A stretch of DNA of 64,000 bases from JAWPMT01 sp965229785 (GTDB lineage Bacteria > Bacteroidota > Bacteroidia > Cytophagales > Cyclobacteriaceae), in the NCBI GenBank assembly GCA_965229785.1, contig CBDDJS010000001.1:248001-312000 (forward strand), read 5' to 3'. Both the position numbers and the translations under genes were made by a program. Below the pieces are notes generated by a model. That model did no database searches and was not told the DNA's origin. It saw nothing but the letters and a program-made list of their open reading frames with translations. Of the stretch, positions 9,079-19,100 are shown piece by piece. Each line of letters begins with the position of its first letter. The first letter of the stretch is position 1.

Positions 9079-10097
9079 TGAATAAGGTAAGTTTTCATAC
9101 CAACCACAGGTGGTTATTGGTAACCATTGGACTGAGTTTTCTTGGGTTAAGCACCTTGATCGCGATTATTCCCGCTTACCGTGTCCAGGAAAATAATCCA
9201 CCCTTACCAGCAGCCAGACCACTGAGTCAAGCGGAATTGAGAGGAAAAATGGTGTACATTTCCGAGGGATGTCAGGCATGTCATACGCAGCAGGTTCGTA
9301 GTAATGCCATTGATCAACCCTGGGGCGAACGCCCTTCTATTCCGGCGGATTTTGCCTCCAATACCCGCATGAATTTCTGGAGAAATACGGCTTCCGTATT
9401 GGGTTCGGAGCGAACCGGACCGGACCTGACAAACATTGGGAATCGACAACCTGGAGACTTGTGGCATTTACTGCACTTGTATAACCCAAGATCCGTGGTG
9501 AAGGAATCGATCATGCCGGCTTATCCCTGGCTTTTTAAGGAAGTGGATTATGTGGATCATGGCCAACGAGCCATAAACATACCTGAGGCTTATGCTCCCA
9601 CCGATGGAAAAAAAGTGATCACTACATCTCAAGTGGAAGATTTGGTGGCCTACCTGATTGCATTGAAACAGGCTCCTGTTCCTGGTTATGTAGATACGGA
9701 TTTTGATGCGTACGATTGGCAAAAGGTAAAGTCAAAAGATCCTGAGAAAAGAGTGGAAGTACTTCAACTGGATGGTGCCAGGCTTTACGCGGCAAACTGC
9801 AAAGTATGCCATCAAGATCAGGGACAAGGCATCAAAGGAGCGTTCCCGGCCCTGGCGGGAAGTGAATTTGCGAATGAGGAGGATCCGACCAGGATGATCA
9901 CCACGGTTCTTTACGGACTCGATAGAGATAATGAATATGGTGTGATGCTGGCTTTTAATAAAACCCTATCCGATGAAGAGATTGCAGCCATTTTGACCTT
10001 CGAACGGTCGAATTGGGGAAATGATGCGCCGGAAGTTTCGGCGAATCAGGTAAAGGCGATCCGAAATCAGGGACAACCTAATGACTGGCCCCTATGA
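9075..10097 (+). CDS. ccoO: cbb3 oxidase dihaem cytochrome c (CcoO-CcoP-like fusion)
   Basis: A 340-residue protein with one N-terminal membrane anchor (about 12-33) and two haem c sites. The first half is CcoO-like: CQACH at 66-70, the segment QVRSNAIDQPWGERP, RTGPDLTNIG and the ligand Met147 in IMPAYPWLF. The second half carries CKVCH at 242-246 with a likely Met ligand at 291 and resembles a CcoP haem domain. In standard cbb3 oxidases CcoO has one haem and CcoP is a separate dihaem protein; here one haem of each type is fused and no separate CcoP follows. It overlaps ccoN (ATGA) and the next gene. Confidence 0.88.
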   Translation: MMNKVSFHTNHRWLLVTIGLSFLGLSTLIAIIPAYRVQENNPPLPAARPLSQAELRGKMVYISEGCQACHTQQVRSNAIDQPWGERPSIPADFASNTRMNFWRNTASVLGSERTGPDLTNIGNRQPGDLWHLLHLYNPRSVVKESIMPAYPWLFKEVDYVDHGQRAINIPEAYAPTDGKKVITTSQVEDLVAYLIALKQAPVPGYVDTDFDAYDWQKVKSKDPEKRVEVLQLDGARLYAANCKVCHQDQGQGIKGAFPALAGSEFANEEDPTRMITTVLYGLDRDNEYGVMLAFNKTLSDEEIAAILTFERSNWGNDAPEVSANQVKAIRNQGQPNDWPL

Positions 10098-10390
10098 ATT
10101 ACAAAAAACTATGTGTAAGTCTGATGATGCTATCTCTTTCATGGTGGCTGGCTCGCTATATCGATCGTACCCGGATCTATCGTCTGGATGAAATGTCTGA
10201 ATTTCTGGCCATGTGTGGGACATTCATTCAAACAAGCTTTGGGGTCAATAAACCGGGGACCTGGGATTATTTTCTGGTATTGATTTCAGTTCTGGTGGTC
10301 ATATATGCGCTAGTGTATAGTGTAAAGTACATGGTCAAGCCGGCAGAACAAAGTGATCATATCAAATTCAAAATTTTTGAGGATGAATAA
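10094..10390 (+). CDS. small membrane protein of cbb3 cluster
   Basis: A 98-residue protein with two hydrophobic helices (about 4-19 and 56-77), joined by an ATGA overlap to the dihaem cytochrome gene and overlapping the next gene by 8 bases. No family is recognised. Size, topology and position suggest a CcoQ-like or assembly subunit (inference). Confidence 0.7.
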   Translation: MNYKKLCVSLMMLSLSWWLARYIDRTRIYRLDEMSEFLAMCGTFIQTSFGVNKPGTWDYFLVLISVLVVIYALVYSVKYMVKPAEQSDHIKFKIFEDE

Positions 10391-10778
10391 GCATGTCAAA
10401 ATTTTTCTGGATGACGAATCCTCGCCGTTGGGAGAATTCAGACCTCCTGCCAATTTTACTTTAGACACAACCAGGATATCCGACGGTCCTCATTCGTTGA
10501 AGATTGTCGCTACTTCCTCTGATGGTGTTGAGGGAGTAAAAAAGGTGGATTTTTTCGTTCGTAACGGACCTGAAATTGCCTTGTCGGGATTAAAAGACCA
10601 GGATGTGGTCAGTGATCGGATCGATCTGAGTGTAAATGCTTATGGAAGTGAAACCAAAGAGCACTTTATCGTTTCTGGCTCGGAAACACCTCGTGCCGTA
10701 CCAGCCTGGCTGTGGGTATTGGTGATGGGGTTTGCGGCGTGGGCAGGTTTTTACCTGCTTACTTATTGGAACAACTAA
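10383..10778 (+). CDS. Ig-like domain protein with C-terminal membrane anchor
   Basis: I chose the ATG at 10383, which overlaps the preceding stop by 8 bases; a longer in-frame form would begin inside that gene. The 131-residue product has no leader. It has an Ig/beta-sandwich-like region (SDGPHSLKIVATSSDGV ... VDFFVRNGPEIALSGL) and one C-terminal helix (AVPAWLWVLVMGFAAWAGFYLL). The tail resembles the membrane segment that precedes the haem domains in CcoP-like proteins. It is probably an accessory subunit of the oxidase; the role is inferred from context. Confidence 0.68.
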   Translation: MNKHVKIFLDDESSPLGEFRPPANFTLDTTRISDGPHSLKIVATSSDGVEGVKKVDFFVRNGPEIALSGLKDQDVVSDRIDLSVNAYGSETKEHFIVSGSETPRAVPAWLWVLVMGFAAWAGFYLLTYWNN

Positions 10779-10794
10779 CCAGGAGGTTGAAAAC

Positions 10795-11118
10795 ATGGAT
10801 GACCAACATTCCTTTAGTTACTTCGATGAGTTTGGGACAAGGCACAACGTAACCTATCGTGTCAATGAATACGCCAACCTAATGATCCTGCTATTTGATC
10901 AGTTAGGGGAGGATTGGGGTGATTGTAAAGGACGAGCCTGGTGTGGTACCTGTCATATAGAAATACAAGAAGGTGAAATCCGGGAAGTGATCGACCGTGA
11001 AGAGAGAATTACGCTTTCCAAATGCTCAAACCAGACTTCTTCAAGCCGGTTGGCCTGTCAGTTGCCGGCCGATGAAAAACTTGCGGGGATCACTTTCAGC
11101 ATTTTAAAAGATGTATAA
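10795..11118 (+). CDS. 2Fe-2S ferredoxin
   Basis: The start at 10795 is fixed by a strong Shine-Dalgarno sequence (AGGAGG at 10781). The 107-residue product is a plant/Adx-type ferredoxin: cysteines in GDCKGRAWCGTCH (C-x5-C-x2-C), and a distal SSRLACQL cysteine complete the four cluster ligands; an extra Cys lies in SKCSN. It is cytoplasmic. As the last-but-one gene of the oxidase cluster it may deliver electrons to an unknown partner or act in assembly. Confidence 0.88.
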   Translation: MDDQHSFSYFDEFGTRHNVTYRVNEYANLMILLFDQLGEDWGDCKGRAWCGTCHIEIQEGEIREVIDREERITLSKCSNQTSSSRLACQLPADEKLAGITFSILKDV

Positions 11119-11148
11119 AATAATCAATCACCAGTAATATTTGAGAAA

Positions 11149-11487
11149 ATGAAAACTGCGTCAATCCTTCAGGATCTGAAGTTCAATGAAAATAAGCCTG
11201 CCGTTTCCTTGCTGATGGAAACAGACTTCAGCAAAGAAATACGAATTCTATTTAAGAAAGACCAACAGATGGATGAGCATCAGGCTCCATTACCCATCAC
11301 TGTGCAAATTGTACAGGGTAGTATAGATTTTGGTGTTCAGGGTAAGGTTCATACCCTTGAAACAGGTGACTTGATCACTTTATCGGGGCAAGTTCCTCAT
11401 GACCTGAAGGCGAACACGGAAAGTGTGGTGAGATTGACCCTTTCTAAGAGTGATCATGTGCAAAGAGTGGAAGATACCGCGGGGTGA
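11149..11487 (+). CDS. cupin-domain protein
   Basis: A 112-residue single-domain cupin. The strands read LPITVQIVQGSIDFGVQGKVHTLETGDLITLSGQVPHDLKA, the usual order of cupin motif 1 and the G-D-x6-P-x-H motif 2. One or two metal-ligand positions (His and Glu) are visible but motif 1 lacks the usual HxH pair, so metal binding is uncertain. It closes the respiratory cluster, 30 bases after the ferredoxin. Confidence 0.78.
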   Translation: MKTASILQDLKFNENKPAVSLLMETDFSKEIRILFKKDQQMDEHQAPLPITVQIVQGSIDFGVQGKVHTLETGDLITLSGQVPHDLKANTESVVRLTLSKSDHVQRVEDTAG

Positions 11488-11781
11488 ATTGAACGAATAT
11501 TCCTCGTTTTTTCATGTCGTGAGAGAAAGCCACAACTTGATTAAACTTTGAGGGTTGGAATTTCAATTAATCCAACATAACGCGTATTTATAACTTCACC
11601 CGACTCTTTGGGAAATACATACCTGTGTTCACTAATGATTTTCCTGTCACAGACTGGAAATTCCCATTGACCGCCGTATAATCCGGTTCATTCAGTGATT
11701 TGTGGGCTTTACCTTGTGATATATACTTTTTGAGGGTAAGCTTGTTTAACTTCCATAGAAGTCACCACCAACCACCAATTA

Positions 11782-13356
11782 ATGACGGAACCACCAATTC
11801 TGAATCATCAGGAATTACCTATTGGCATCGTGTATTTCAAACAGGGGCTGATTACGAAATGCAATCGGTGTTTTCAAGAGATGATTGGGGTTTCACGGGA
11901 ATTGATTGGAAAGTCTATTGAGGATTTATGGGATACCACTTCTCTGGATAAGCAAACCGCTACAGTGATGTCTGACCATGGTAATTTCGATGTGGCGGTC
12001 AGATTGAAGCACAGGAATAAATGGGTGCGGGTACGGCATCTTGTTGATCAGGAAAGAGCTTCGGAAGAGGGACTCTATTTGGTGGAAGACGTAACGAGTG
12101 CTCACATCAAAGAACTGGTCTTCGACCGAATTTTCAGAAGTTACATGGATAGAGCAGATCAATCCATTTTCGATCTGATGGTTTTGACGCTGACTCAGGT
12201 TTTGGGAGTGAATTACTGTGGTATTGGAATATTCCAGGAAAAATGCAGTGAAGTGGCACTACGTTCCATTAGCATTCGTAATGAACTGGCGCCAACATTT
12301 TCCTACAGCCTGGAAGGTACGCCCTGTAAGGATATCCTAAGTCAAAATCAGGTAGTGATCAAAAGTGGTGCGCGCGAAAAGTATCCATTGGATCTGTATT
12401 TTATTGATGAAGGAATCGATGCCTACATCGCTACTGCATTGAGAGACAAAACCGGTCGTATTATCGCGCATCTTATGGTGATGGATAATACGCCAATTGA
12501 AGATGAAAAATTGGTGCTTTCCATACTGGACATGTGTGCCAATCGTCTGTCGGTTGAGATAGAAAAAGAGATCCGGGAGAAGGAACTGGCCATTAGCGAG
12601 GCAAAATATCATCACCTCTTTGATCAGTCATTCGAGGCAAAACTGGTTTATAATATTACTGAAGCCCGCTATGAAAATGTTAATAGTGCGGCCGTGGCTA
12701 TGTTTGGCTATTCCAGAGAGGAATTTATAAAGCTGAAACCTCAAGATCTTGTGCCTCCGGAAGACAGAGAAGACATCAGTGAGTTACTACAGTCTGTCCT
12801 GAAAGGTATAGAAGGTGGGCAGGATCAGTTTGATTTGGGTGAATCCCGGCGATTGCGCGCTGATGGAACGGTTTTCGAGGTGGAAATTGTCTTGTCGCGA
12901 TTGCACGAATCCTTTTCAGGGATACTGGTTTCGATAAGAGACATCACGGAAAGGAAAGAAATTGAAAGCCAGCTAAGGGCTTATAGAAATAATCTGGAGA
13001 ACCTTGTTGAGGAGCGCACAAAGCAGATCAATGACCTAAATCTGGAATTGTCTGCCAAGAATGAGGAAGTATGGCACATCAATCAAAACCTGGAGTCGAT
13101 TATTGATCAACGTACCGAAACGCTCCGTAAGCAAAATCAGACATTAAGTGATTATGCCTTTTCAAATAGTCACAAAGTGAGGGCTCCGCTGGCGAATTTG
13201 ATCGGGCTGACCGACTTGATCAATCGAACGGACCTGGCCCAGTCGGAATTGCGGGAGCTTACGACTAGAATAGATTTTGAGGTGCAACGATTGGATCAAA
13301 TCCTGCGTGAGATCAACAAGAAGCTCTATGAAAGCGAAATGATCCCCGATATCTGA
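11782..13356 (+). CDS. PAS/GAF signalling protein ending at the phospho-acceptor helix
   Basis: A 524-residue cytoplasmic protein: PAS-like domain (about 5-105), GAF-like region (about 115-265), second PAS with PAC motif (about 270-390, SIRDITERKEIE), a coiled coil (390-450) and a two-helix dimerisation segment with NSHKVRAPLANLIGL (His464). The protein stops there, with no N, G1 or G2 box, so the ATPase domain of a histidine kinase is missing. It may receive phosphate from or hetero-dimerise with another kinase. A complete soluble kinase gene lies convergent, 3 bases away. Confidence 0.82.
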   Translation: MTEPPILNHQELPIGIVYFKQGLITKCNRCFQEMIGVSRELIGKSIEDLWDTTSLDKQTATVMSDHGNFDVAVRLKHRNKWVRVRHLVDQERASEEGLYLVEDVTSAHIKELVFDRIFRSYMDRADQSIFDLMVLTLTQVLGVNYCGIGIFQEKCSEVALRSISIRNELAPTFSYSLEGTPCKDILSQNQVVIKSGAREKYPLDLYFIDEGIDAYIATALRDKTGRIIAHLMVMDNTPIEDEKLVLSILDMCANRLSVEIEKEIREKELAISEAKYHHLFDQSFEAKLVYNITEARYENVNSAAVAMFGYSREEFIKLKPQDLVPPEDREDISELLQSVLKGIEGGQDQFDLGESRRLRADGTVFEVEIVLSRLHESFSGILVSIRDITERKEIESQLRAYRNNLENLVEERTKQINDLNLELSAKNEEVWHINQNLESIIDQRTETLRKQNQTLSDYAFSNSHKVRAPLANLIGLTDLINRTDLAQSELRELTTRIDFEVQRLDQILREINKKLYESEMIPDI

Positions 13357-13359
13357 TGG

Positions 13360-14259
13360 TTATTCCTGAATATAGGGGAGGGTGAGGTGAAAAACTGTGC
13401 CTTTTCCCATCTCACTGACCAGGGAAATGGAACCGTCATGAGCTTCTAAAATTTTCTTGACGATATATAGTCCCAGGCCACTACCTGTTTCATCTTTAGT
13501 GGATTTCACACTGGTTTGTTGGAAGGGTTCAAATACTTGCTGGATTTCCGACTCAGGAATACCTGGCCCCTGGTCCTCCACGCTAACATGGACGAACCCG
13601 TCATCAAGATGGGTTTTGATGGTAACCCTGGAATGAGGGCCCGAAAATTTCAAAGCATTTCCTATTAAATTTTGAAAAACCTGGGACATGCGTTCTGCGT
13701 CGAATTGAAATGGCTTCAGGGCATCATCCTGAATAGTGATTAATTCAATCTGTTCCGAACGTGCTTTCAACTGCTGCTGTTCTACTATGTCCAGTGCCAA
13801 TTTATTGAGATCGTGGATGTTCTTGCTTACTGGGAATTTTCCGCTTTCAATCATATTGTGATCAAGAAAATTGTTAATGATCCCGGTCATAAAAGTGGTT
13901 GTTTCTTTGATCGTATTCAACATTTTTCGCTCATCCGCCCAGCGTTCTTCCTGTAAACTGATCTCCAGTAATTGAGCCAGCCCTTTGATGATTTGAAGAG
14001 GGTTTTTCAGGTCGTGAGCGGCTACACCCATAAATCGATCTTTCAATTGATTTAGCTGGGCGAGTTCGTGATTTTGTTCCACCAATTTCTTTTCAGCGCT
14101 TTCCAGCGCGGCATTGGTTTTGCTCAATTCTCTGATCGTAACCTGCATGCCTCTCTTGGCATACCTGGTCATACTGTCTGAAATTGATTGATGTTTTGCC
14201 AGTGCCTCTTCTGCTCGTTTCAGGCGTTCTTCCAATATTTTTATATGGTCATCGGCCAT
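13360..14259 (-). CDS. soluble sensor histidine kinase
   Basis: A 299-residue protein without membrane helices. It has an N-terminal coiled coil (1-72), an H-box FMGVAAHDLKNPLQ with His82, an N-box FQNLIGNALKF, G1 VEDQGPGIPE and G2 GSGLGLYIVKKI. This is a full HisKA-HATPase module with no receiver or sensor domain. It follows the SDR gene by 15 bases on the same strand and is probably co-transcribed with it. It may pair with the PAS protein encoded convergently (inference). Confidence 0.88.
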   Translation of the reverse strand: MADDHIKILEERLKRAEEALAKHQSISDSMTRYAKRGMQVTIRELSKTNAALESAEKKLVEQNHELAQLNQLKDRFMGVAAHDLKNPLQIIKGLAQLLEISLQEERWADERKMLNTIKETTTFMTGIINNFLDHNMIESGKFPVSKNIHDLNKLALDIVEQQQLKARSEQIELITIQDDALKPFQFDAERMSQVFQNLIGNALKFSGPHSRVTIKTHLDDGFVHVSVEDQGPGIPESEIQQVFEPFQQTSVKSTKDETGSGLGLYIVKKILEAHDGSISLVSEMGKGTVFHLTLPYIQE

Positions 14260-14274
14260 TGGGAGAATGTCAGA

Positions 14275-15045
14275 CTAACGGAGTGTCCACCCTCCGTCAT
14301 TAAGAATTGTTTGTCCACACATGTAGGAAGCGTGATCTGAAGCCAGCCACAGTGCCAGGTCAGCTTGTTCTTCTGGCATCGCAAACCGGTTCGCCGGCGT
14401 GTCCGCAAGCAATGCTGTTCTGATATTGGGGTCCGCATAGAGTGCTTCTGTCATAGGCGTAAGTGTCCAGCCAGGTGCGATACCATTGACTCGAATACCG
14501 TATTCAATAAGGTCAAGTCCAAGTGATCTGGTCAGCCCGGTAATGCCCGTTTTTGTCGCTACGTAAGCAGGACTCCCTTCCATCGCAACTGCCCCTCCAA
14601 TGGAAGAGATGTTAACGATGGCTCCGCCATTGTTTTGTTTCATGAATGGCACTACTTCCCGGCAGAAGTACAAGGGGGCTTTGAGGTTTGTACCTATCAG
14701 ATTATCAAAATCTTCGTCTGACGTGTCGTCAATGGCACGTCCGATGTATATACCGACCGCATTGATTAGGATATCGATCACCTTCAACTCGGCCTGTACT
14801 TGTGCGATGGCGTTTTTAACTTCAACAGAATTCCTTACATCCGCCTGAATGTATAGTTGCTTTGCCTGATCAGTCGATAGTTCCGCCATTTTTTCCCTGG
14901 CATCTCCCAGTTTTTGTTCGTCCTGATCAACTAAAGCGACGTGTGCACCTTGCTCCAGAAGTTTTTTGGCAATCGCTACACCCATGCCTCCAGCTCCCCC
15001 GGAAATTACTGCAACTTTATGTTCGAAACAGTCATACTTTACCAT
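14275..15045 (-). CDS. short-chain dehydrogenase/reductase
   Basis: A 256-residue classical SDR: nucleotide-binding GGAGGMG near the N-terminus, acidic residue DQDE after strand 2, NAVG, the catalytic Ser in ISSIGG and YVATK catalytic Tyr-Lys, ending in a GGWTLR tail. The acidic residue after strand 2 favours NAD over NADP. It resembles glucose-1-dehydrogenase or 3-oxoacyl-ACP-reductase-like SDRs, but the substrate cannot be read from sequence. First gene of a probable two-gene unit with the soluble kinase. Confidence 0.9.
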   Translation of the reverse strand: MVKYDCFEHKVAVISGGAGGMGVAIAKKLLEQGAHVALVDQDEQKLGDAREKMAELSTDQAKQLYIQADVRNSVEVKNAIAQVQAELKVIDILINAVGIYIGRAIDDTSDEDFDNLIGTNLKAPLYFCREVVPFMKQNNGGAIVNISSIGGAVAMEGSPAYVATKTGITGLTRSLGLDLIEYGIRVNGIAPGWTLTPMTEALYADPNIRTALLADTPANRFAMPEEQADLALWLASDHASYMCGQTILNDGGWTLR

Positions 15046-15520
15046 GTCGTGAATACTTTAGGTCTAATTCTAAAAAAAGTGCGGGTCCTCTTGAATGGGT
15101 CTGTTTGACCCGGCTGGAATTCAGAATGAGCAGAAAGGAAAATTACAAAGGAAGTGACAGTTTACAGGTAGAGATCGCTGGCTTTTACCTTTGCTGAAAA
15201 GTCGTAGAAACGACAAATAAAAGTAACTCCCACTACCGTTTCTCTGAACCTCGGGTGAATGAATAAGAAGTACTATACCAGTCGAAAGGGATTGATTTTT
15301 TTGACTTAGGTATTGGTGATTTATTGATCCACTTTTGGAAAGAGATCATAAGCGCCTCATTTACAGTTCAAAAGTAAGGTTTACCTAAATCAAACTTTCT
15401 TTGTCGTTATGGTGACAGATTGAAAAACATCCGGTAGGGCTTAAGTTGGGTACAGATGTATATTAAGTAATTATGTAAATCCAGTTAACCTAAAGACGGA
15501 CTATAATCAACAACCAAGTT
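15046..15520. other. intergenic region between divergent SDR and YHS genes
   Basis: About 475 bases separating divergent genes, so both promoters must lie here. I see no convincing coding remnant, repeat or strong hairpin. Confidence 0.4.
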
Positions 15521-15979
15521 ATGACGAAGCAAGTATTACTCTTGTTGCTGTTTGCAACCTTCTTCAATGCCTCCTTTTCTCAGGAAAAATATGTAACTGA
15601 GAGCGACCCCATTGCTTTTGAAGGCTATGATCTGACCACTTATTTCGATGGAACTCCCAGGAAAGGCACTTCAGAACATACACTGCAGTATGAAAATATG
15701 AGCCTGCAATTTGCCTCCGCCAAAAACAAAAAACGGTTTCTGGAGGATCCGGAAGCATTCATGCCCGCTTACGGAGGGTGGTGTGCTACGGCCATGTTAT
15801 ATGGTAACGCTGTGCGCCCAGATTTCAGTAGGTATAAAATCCAAAATGGAAAGATTATGTTTTTTGAGGTCAAAGCTTTCTTCAATGGATTGACGCAATG
15901 GGATAAGGACCCTGCTTACAATGAAGTGATGGCCGAAGCACAATTCATGAAGTATGTACGTGAATCCGACGGCAATTAG
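15521..15979 (+). CDS. secreted YHS-domain protein
   Basis: A 152-residue protein with a signal peptide (MTKQVLLLLLFATFFNASFS) and a YHS-like domain: AFEGYDLTTYFDGTPRKGT, then YENMSLQFASAKNKKRFLEDPEAF and YGGWCA. Such proteins are exported, probably bind a metal through the YGGWCA cysteine and neighbours, and are common in Bacteroidota near redox genes. Exact role unknown; it stands alone. Confidence 0.85.
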   Translation: MTKQVLLLLLFATFFNASFSQEKYVTESDPIAFEGYDLTTYFDGTPRKGTSEHTLQYENMSLQFASAKNKKRFLEDPEAFMPAYGGWCATAMLYGNAVRPDFSRYKIQNGKIMFFEVKAFFNGLTQWDKDPAYNEVMAEAQFMKYVRESDGN

Positions 15980-16163
15980 AATTCCTGCAAATAAGATTGT
16001 TCTAAACGGAATTTTTTGAACAGCTGCCGGACTTATTATTTAAAGTCCAGCTTATGGGAAGTTCAGTTTGATGCTTAACTGATGAGGGATCATTTTCTGT
16101 TGCACATCATAAATTCTCCTGTTTCCAAGAACGTATCATCTTGATCCCAGACCTCTGTGGTGT

Positions 16164-19100
16164 TTATGCACGTTTTCGCGTTACTGTGAATAGTAAAAAC
16201 CCTCCGGTAATCAGCGCAATCGCCCACCATATCCAGTTTCCGGGTTTTGATCTTTCCAATGGATCCGTATCTCCCACAACAACAAATCCACCCCAGAAAA
16301 AGGGATGTGCTTTTACACCCATAGCTTCGCTAAGAAAATCTAATTTGGCTAACCTGAGGGCTTCATCTTTTCTTTTTCCGGTTGCCAGATGTTTGTAAAA
16401 GGAAGTCATGAGTCTGGCGGTAGATTCATCGTTGACATTCCAGTGACTCATGATGAGACTTGGGACACCAGCATAAGCAAATGCCCTGGCTAAGTTCATT
16501 ACTCCTTCACCTTTTTGTAATTCGCCTACTCCGGTATTGCAAGCACTTAATACAACCATTTCAGCCGGTAGCTCCATATTGAATAATTCAAAAGTATGAA
16601 GCATGCCATCTTCAATGGAATCATTGTCTTGTGTAAATACGAGTTTAGAATTCATTGATTCCTGATGATCCACTAACGCGTGCATGGCCAGATGGAGTAT
16701 TTGAAAGTTGGGAGCCAGCTCTTTGAATTTCTTTTCCGTGGCTGTTTCACCTAAAAAGGATGTGCCTTGCAGGTTTTGAGTAATGGATTCTACTTCAGGT
16801 TGATTCCATTTCAGGGGAACCAGTGCTTCCCGAAATGTTGCTTTGACACCAGGTATGGATTCCCCTTCGTATACCGGGGCAAAGGCAAGGAGCGTTTCTT
16901 TTGGAGATTTACCCAGAGTTTCCTCCTCTTTGAACAATAGCGTCACAGAATAGCCGTAGCTGATCGTATATTGATTGAAGAGGTAATTTAGTTCATTGAA
17001 GTTATCGCCTTGCGTGTTACTGAGCAACACATCCCAGGGAAACGTCGATAATTCTGCCGATGGTATGATGGAAATGTGTTTGATCTCTTTCTCTAACTGG
17101 TTCAAAGGCTGATCAAGTAGTTGCTTGTAGAGATAAGAAGCGGTTGATTTGAAACGATCAAAACCCTTTATAGAAACGGATTGTTCGTTGCTTAGATAAA
17201 TGGTGAATTCATTAAGGGTATTTAGAAATAGTGAATCTTTAGGAGTGGAGAAAAACTCAACTTGATCCCTGGCAATCAGAAAAGAGTAAATCAGAGAGTC
17301 TCCCATGGCAAATTCAATGATGGCCTGATCCCTGGATAACATCTGTTGAATATCGGATATGGAGCGTGTTTGATTTTGATACTTCAATTGGTGATACTCC
17401 GGATAATCTCGTTCCAAAGCCAAGATCAAGGAATCAAGTGAGTAGTTGATTGCGAATACTTTATTCTCAAGACCTTTTTGTTGAAGCGTATCGCCTTGGG
17501 GTGAACCGTTTGCTAACTGAGATTGATAAAAGGAACGTTCTATTTTCAGGGAATCTTCGAACCTTAGCAATTCATTGGAAATGCCTGTGAATTCTTTTGC
17601 CTCTCTTTGCAGCAGACTTTCTGTCAGGATCGAAGCCTTTGCTTTTTCTGAAAATAAGAAAGCTTTTTCGATGTATTGCGCCTCGCTGGTTTCCGTATAT
17701 AATCCCCAGCAAATCGCAATGGCATTGTGATAAAGAAAAAGCGCAACCTCCCCGAAATTGAGTTTGTCTGCATGTCTCAGTTGTAACTTCCTGACACGAT
17801 CGATTACCTGATCGCTGATTTCCACTTTACTTAATGCAAGTTTAGCGTATGATAAATCTCCTGTTTGCTCGCTCTTTAACAGCATCAGCTGAGATTCCAG
17901 GCCGAAAGACCTGATCAACTCAATAGGAGAAGGTGATAAATGAGCCAGGGAATCTAAATTCAATTCAGTAGTGACACCTCTTCCGGAGGTATTCGAGTAA
18001 AGGGCAGATTCAATGGCTTTGATACCGCTATTGTAATCACCCGAAGAAAGATATGTCCGTGCAATGAAATTGTGAATTTCTGCCAACTGAGGATGGAAGT
18101 TGCCAAAGTTTTTTTGACTATTTTCTTGTGCCTTCTCGAAGTGAAACAGGGCTTTCTCGTGTTCTTTTTGACCTAAGTATACCTGCGCAATTCCCAGATG
18201 AGTTAGTGCGATTTCTGTATGAAATTCAGGCAATGTCTCCGATTGAATAGCTAATGCCCGGAAGTGATAATGTAGCGCAAGACTATCCTCAAATTTTTCC
18301 CGATGAACCAATCCGATGTTGTTGTAGGAAAAAGCTACCTGAGAATTCATTTCACCATAAATACTTCTCCTCAAATCCACCGCTTTCTTATGCCATTCCA
18401 ACGCTAAATCATACTGCTTATCAAACAGATAACTCACACCAATGTTATTATAGGCATTTGAGATTTCTAACTGATAGAGCTCAGGAGATTTGCTAAAGGC
18501 TTCCAGGGCTAATAGGTAATACTCCTGCGCACGGCCATATTCTCCGGTGGCCTGATAGATTGAGCCAATATTGAACAGGGCGTTGAGGACCTGAGGATGA
18601 TCCGCGTCAAATAATTCACGAAAGATATCCTGACTGATTTGAAAATATTTCAGTGCTTGTTCATAATCCCCTTTATCAGCCATAGCCAGGCCTATATTGT
18701 TATAAGAACCGGCTGTTGAAAAGTTGATTCTTCCTAATACCGCCTCTCGAATTTGTAGGGATTTTAGGTTGTAATTGAGCGAAGTATTGACTTCACCGAG
18801 TACACCATACATTAACCCAATTCTATCATAAATAGTCCCGAGATATCTAAGGTATATACTGTCGCTTTCATAAATACCCATAGCAATGAATGCATGCTCC
18901 AGGGCATCTTTTGGTTTCCACTCAAGGTAATTGATGGTTCCTAAATTCGTATGAGCATTTGCTTTATACAGTGGATTCTTTTGTTGTTCTGGAAGTTTGT
19001 CATATACCGATAGTGCCCGAAGACTGGCTTTTTTTGCCTCTTCGTATCGGGCTGTTCGCCAATATACTTCAGAGAGCTGAGATAAGATTTGGGGGTGATG

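Noticed and set aside
7273..10097. The haem-copper genes as a nitric oxide reductase
   Set aside because: CcoN keeps Tyr379 six residues before the HH pair and the cbb3 ligand spacing, and the cytochrome part is CcoO-like; O2 reduction is the better call.
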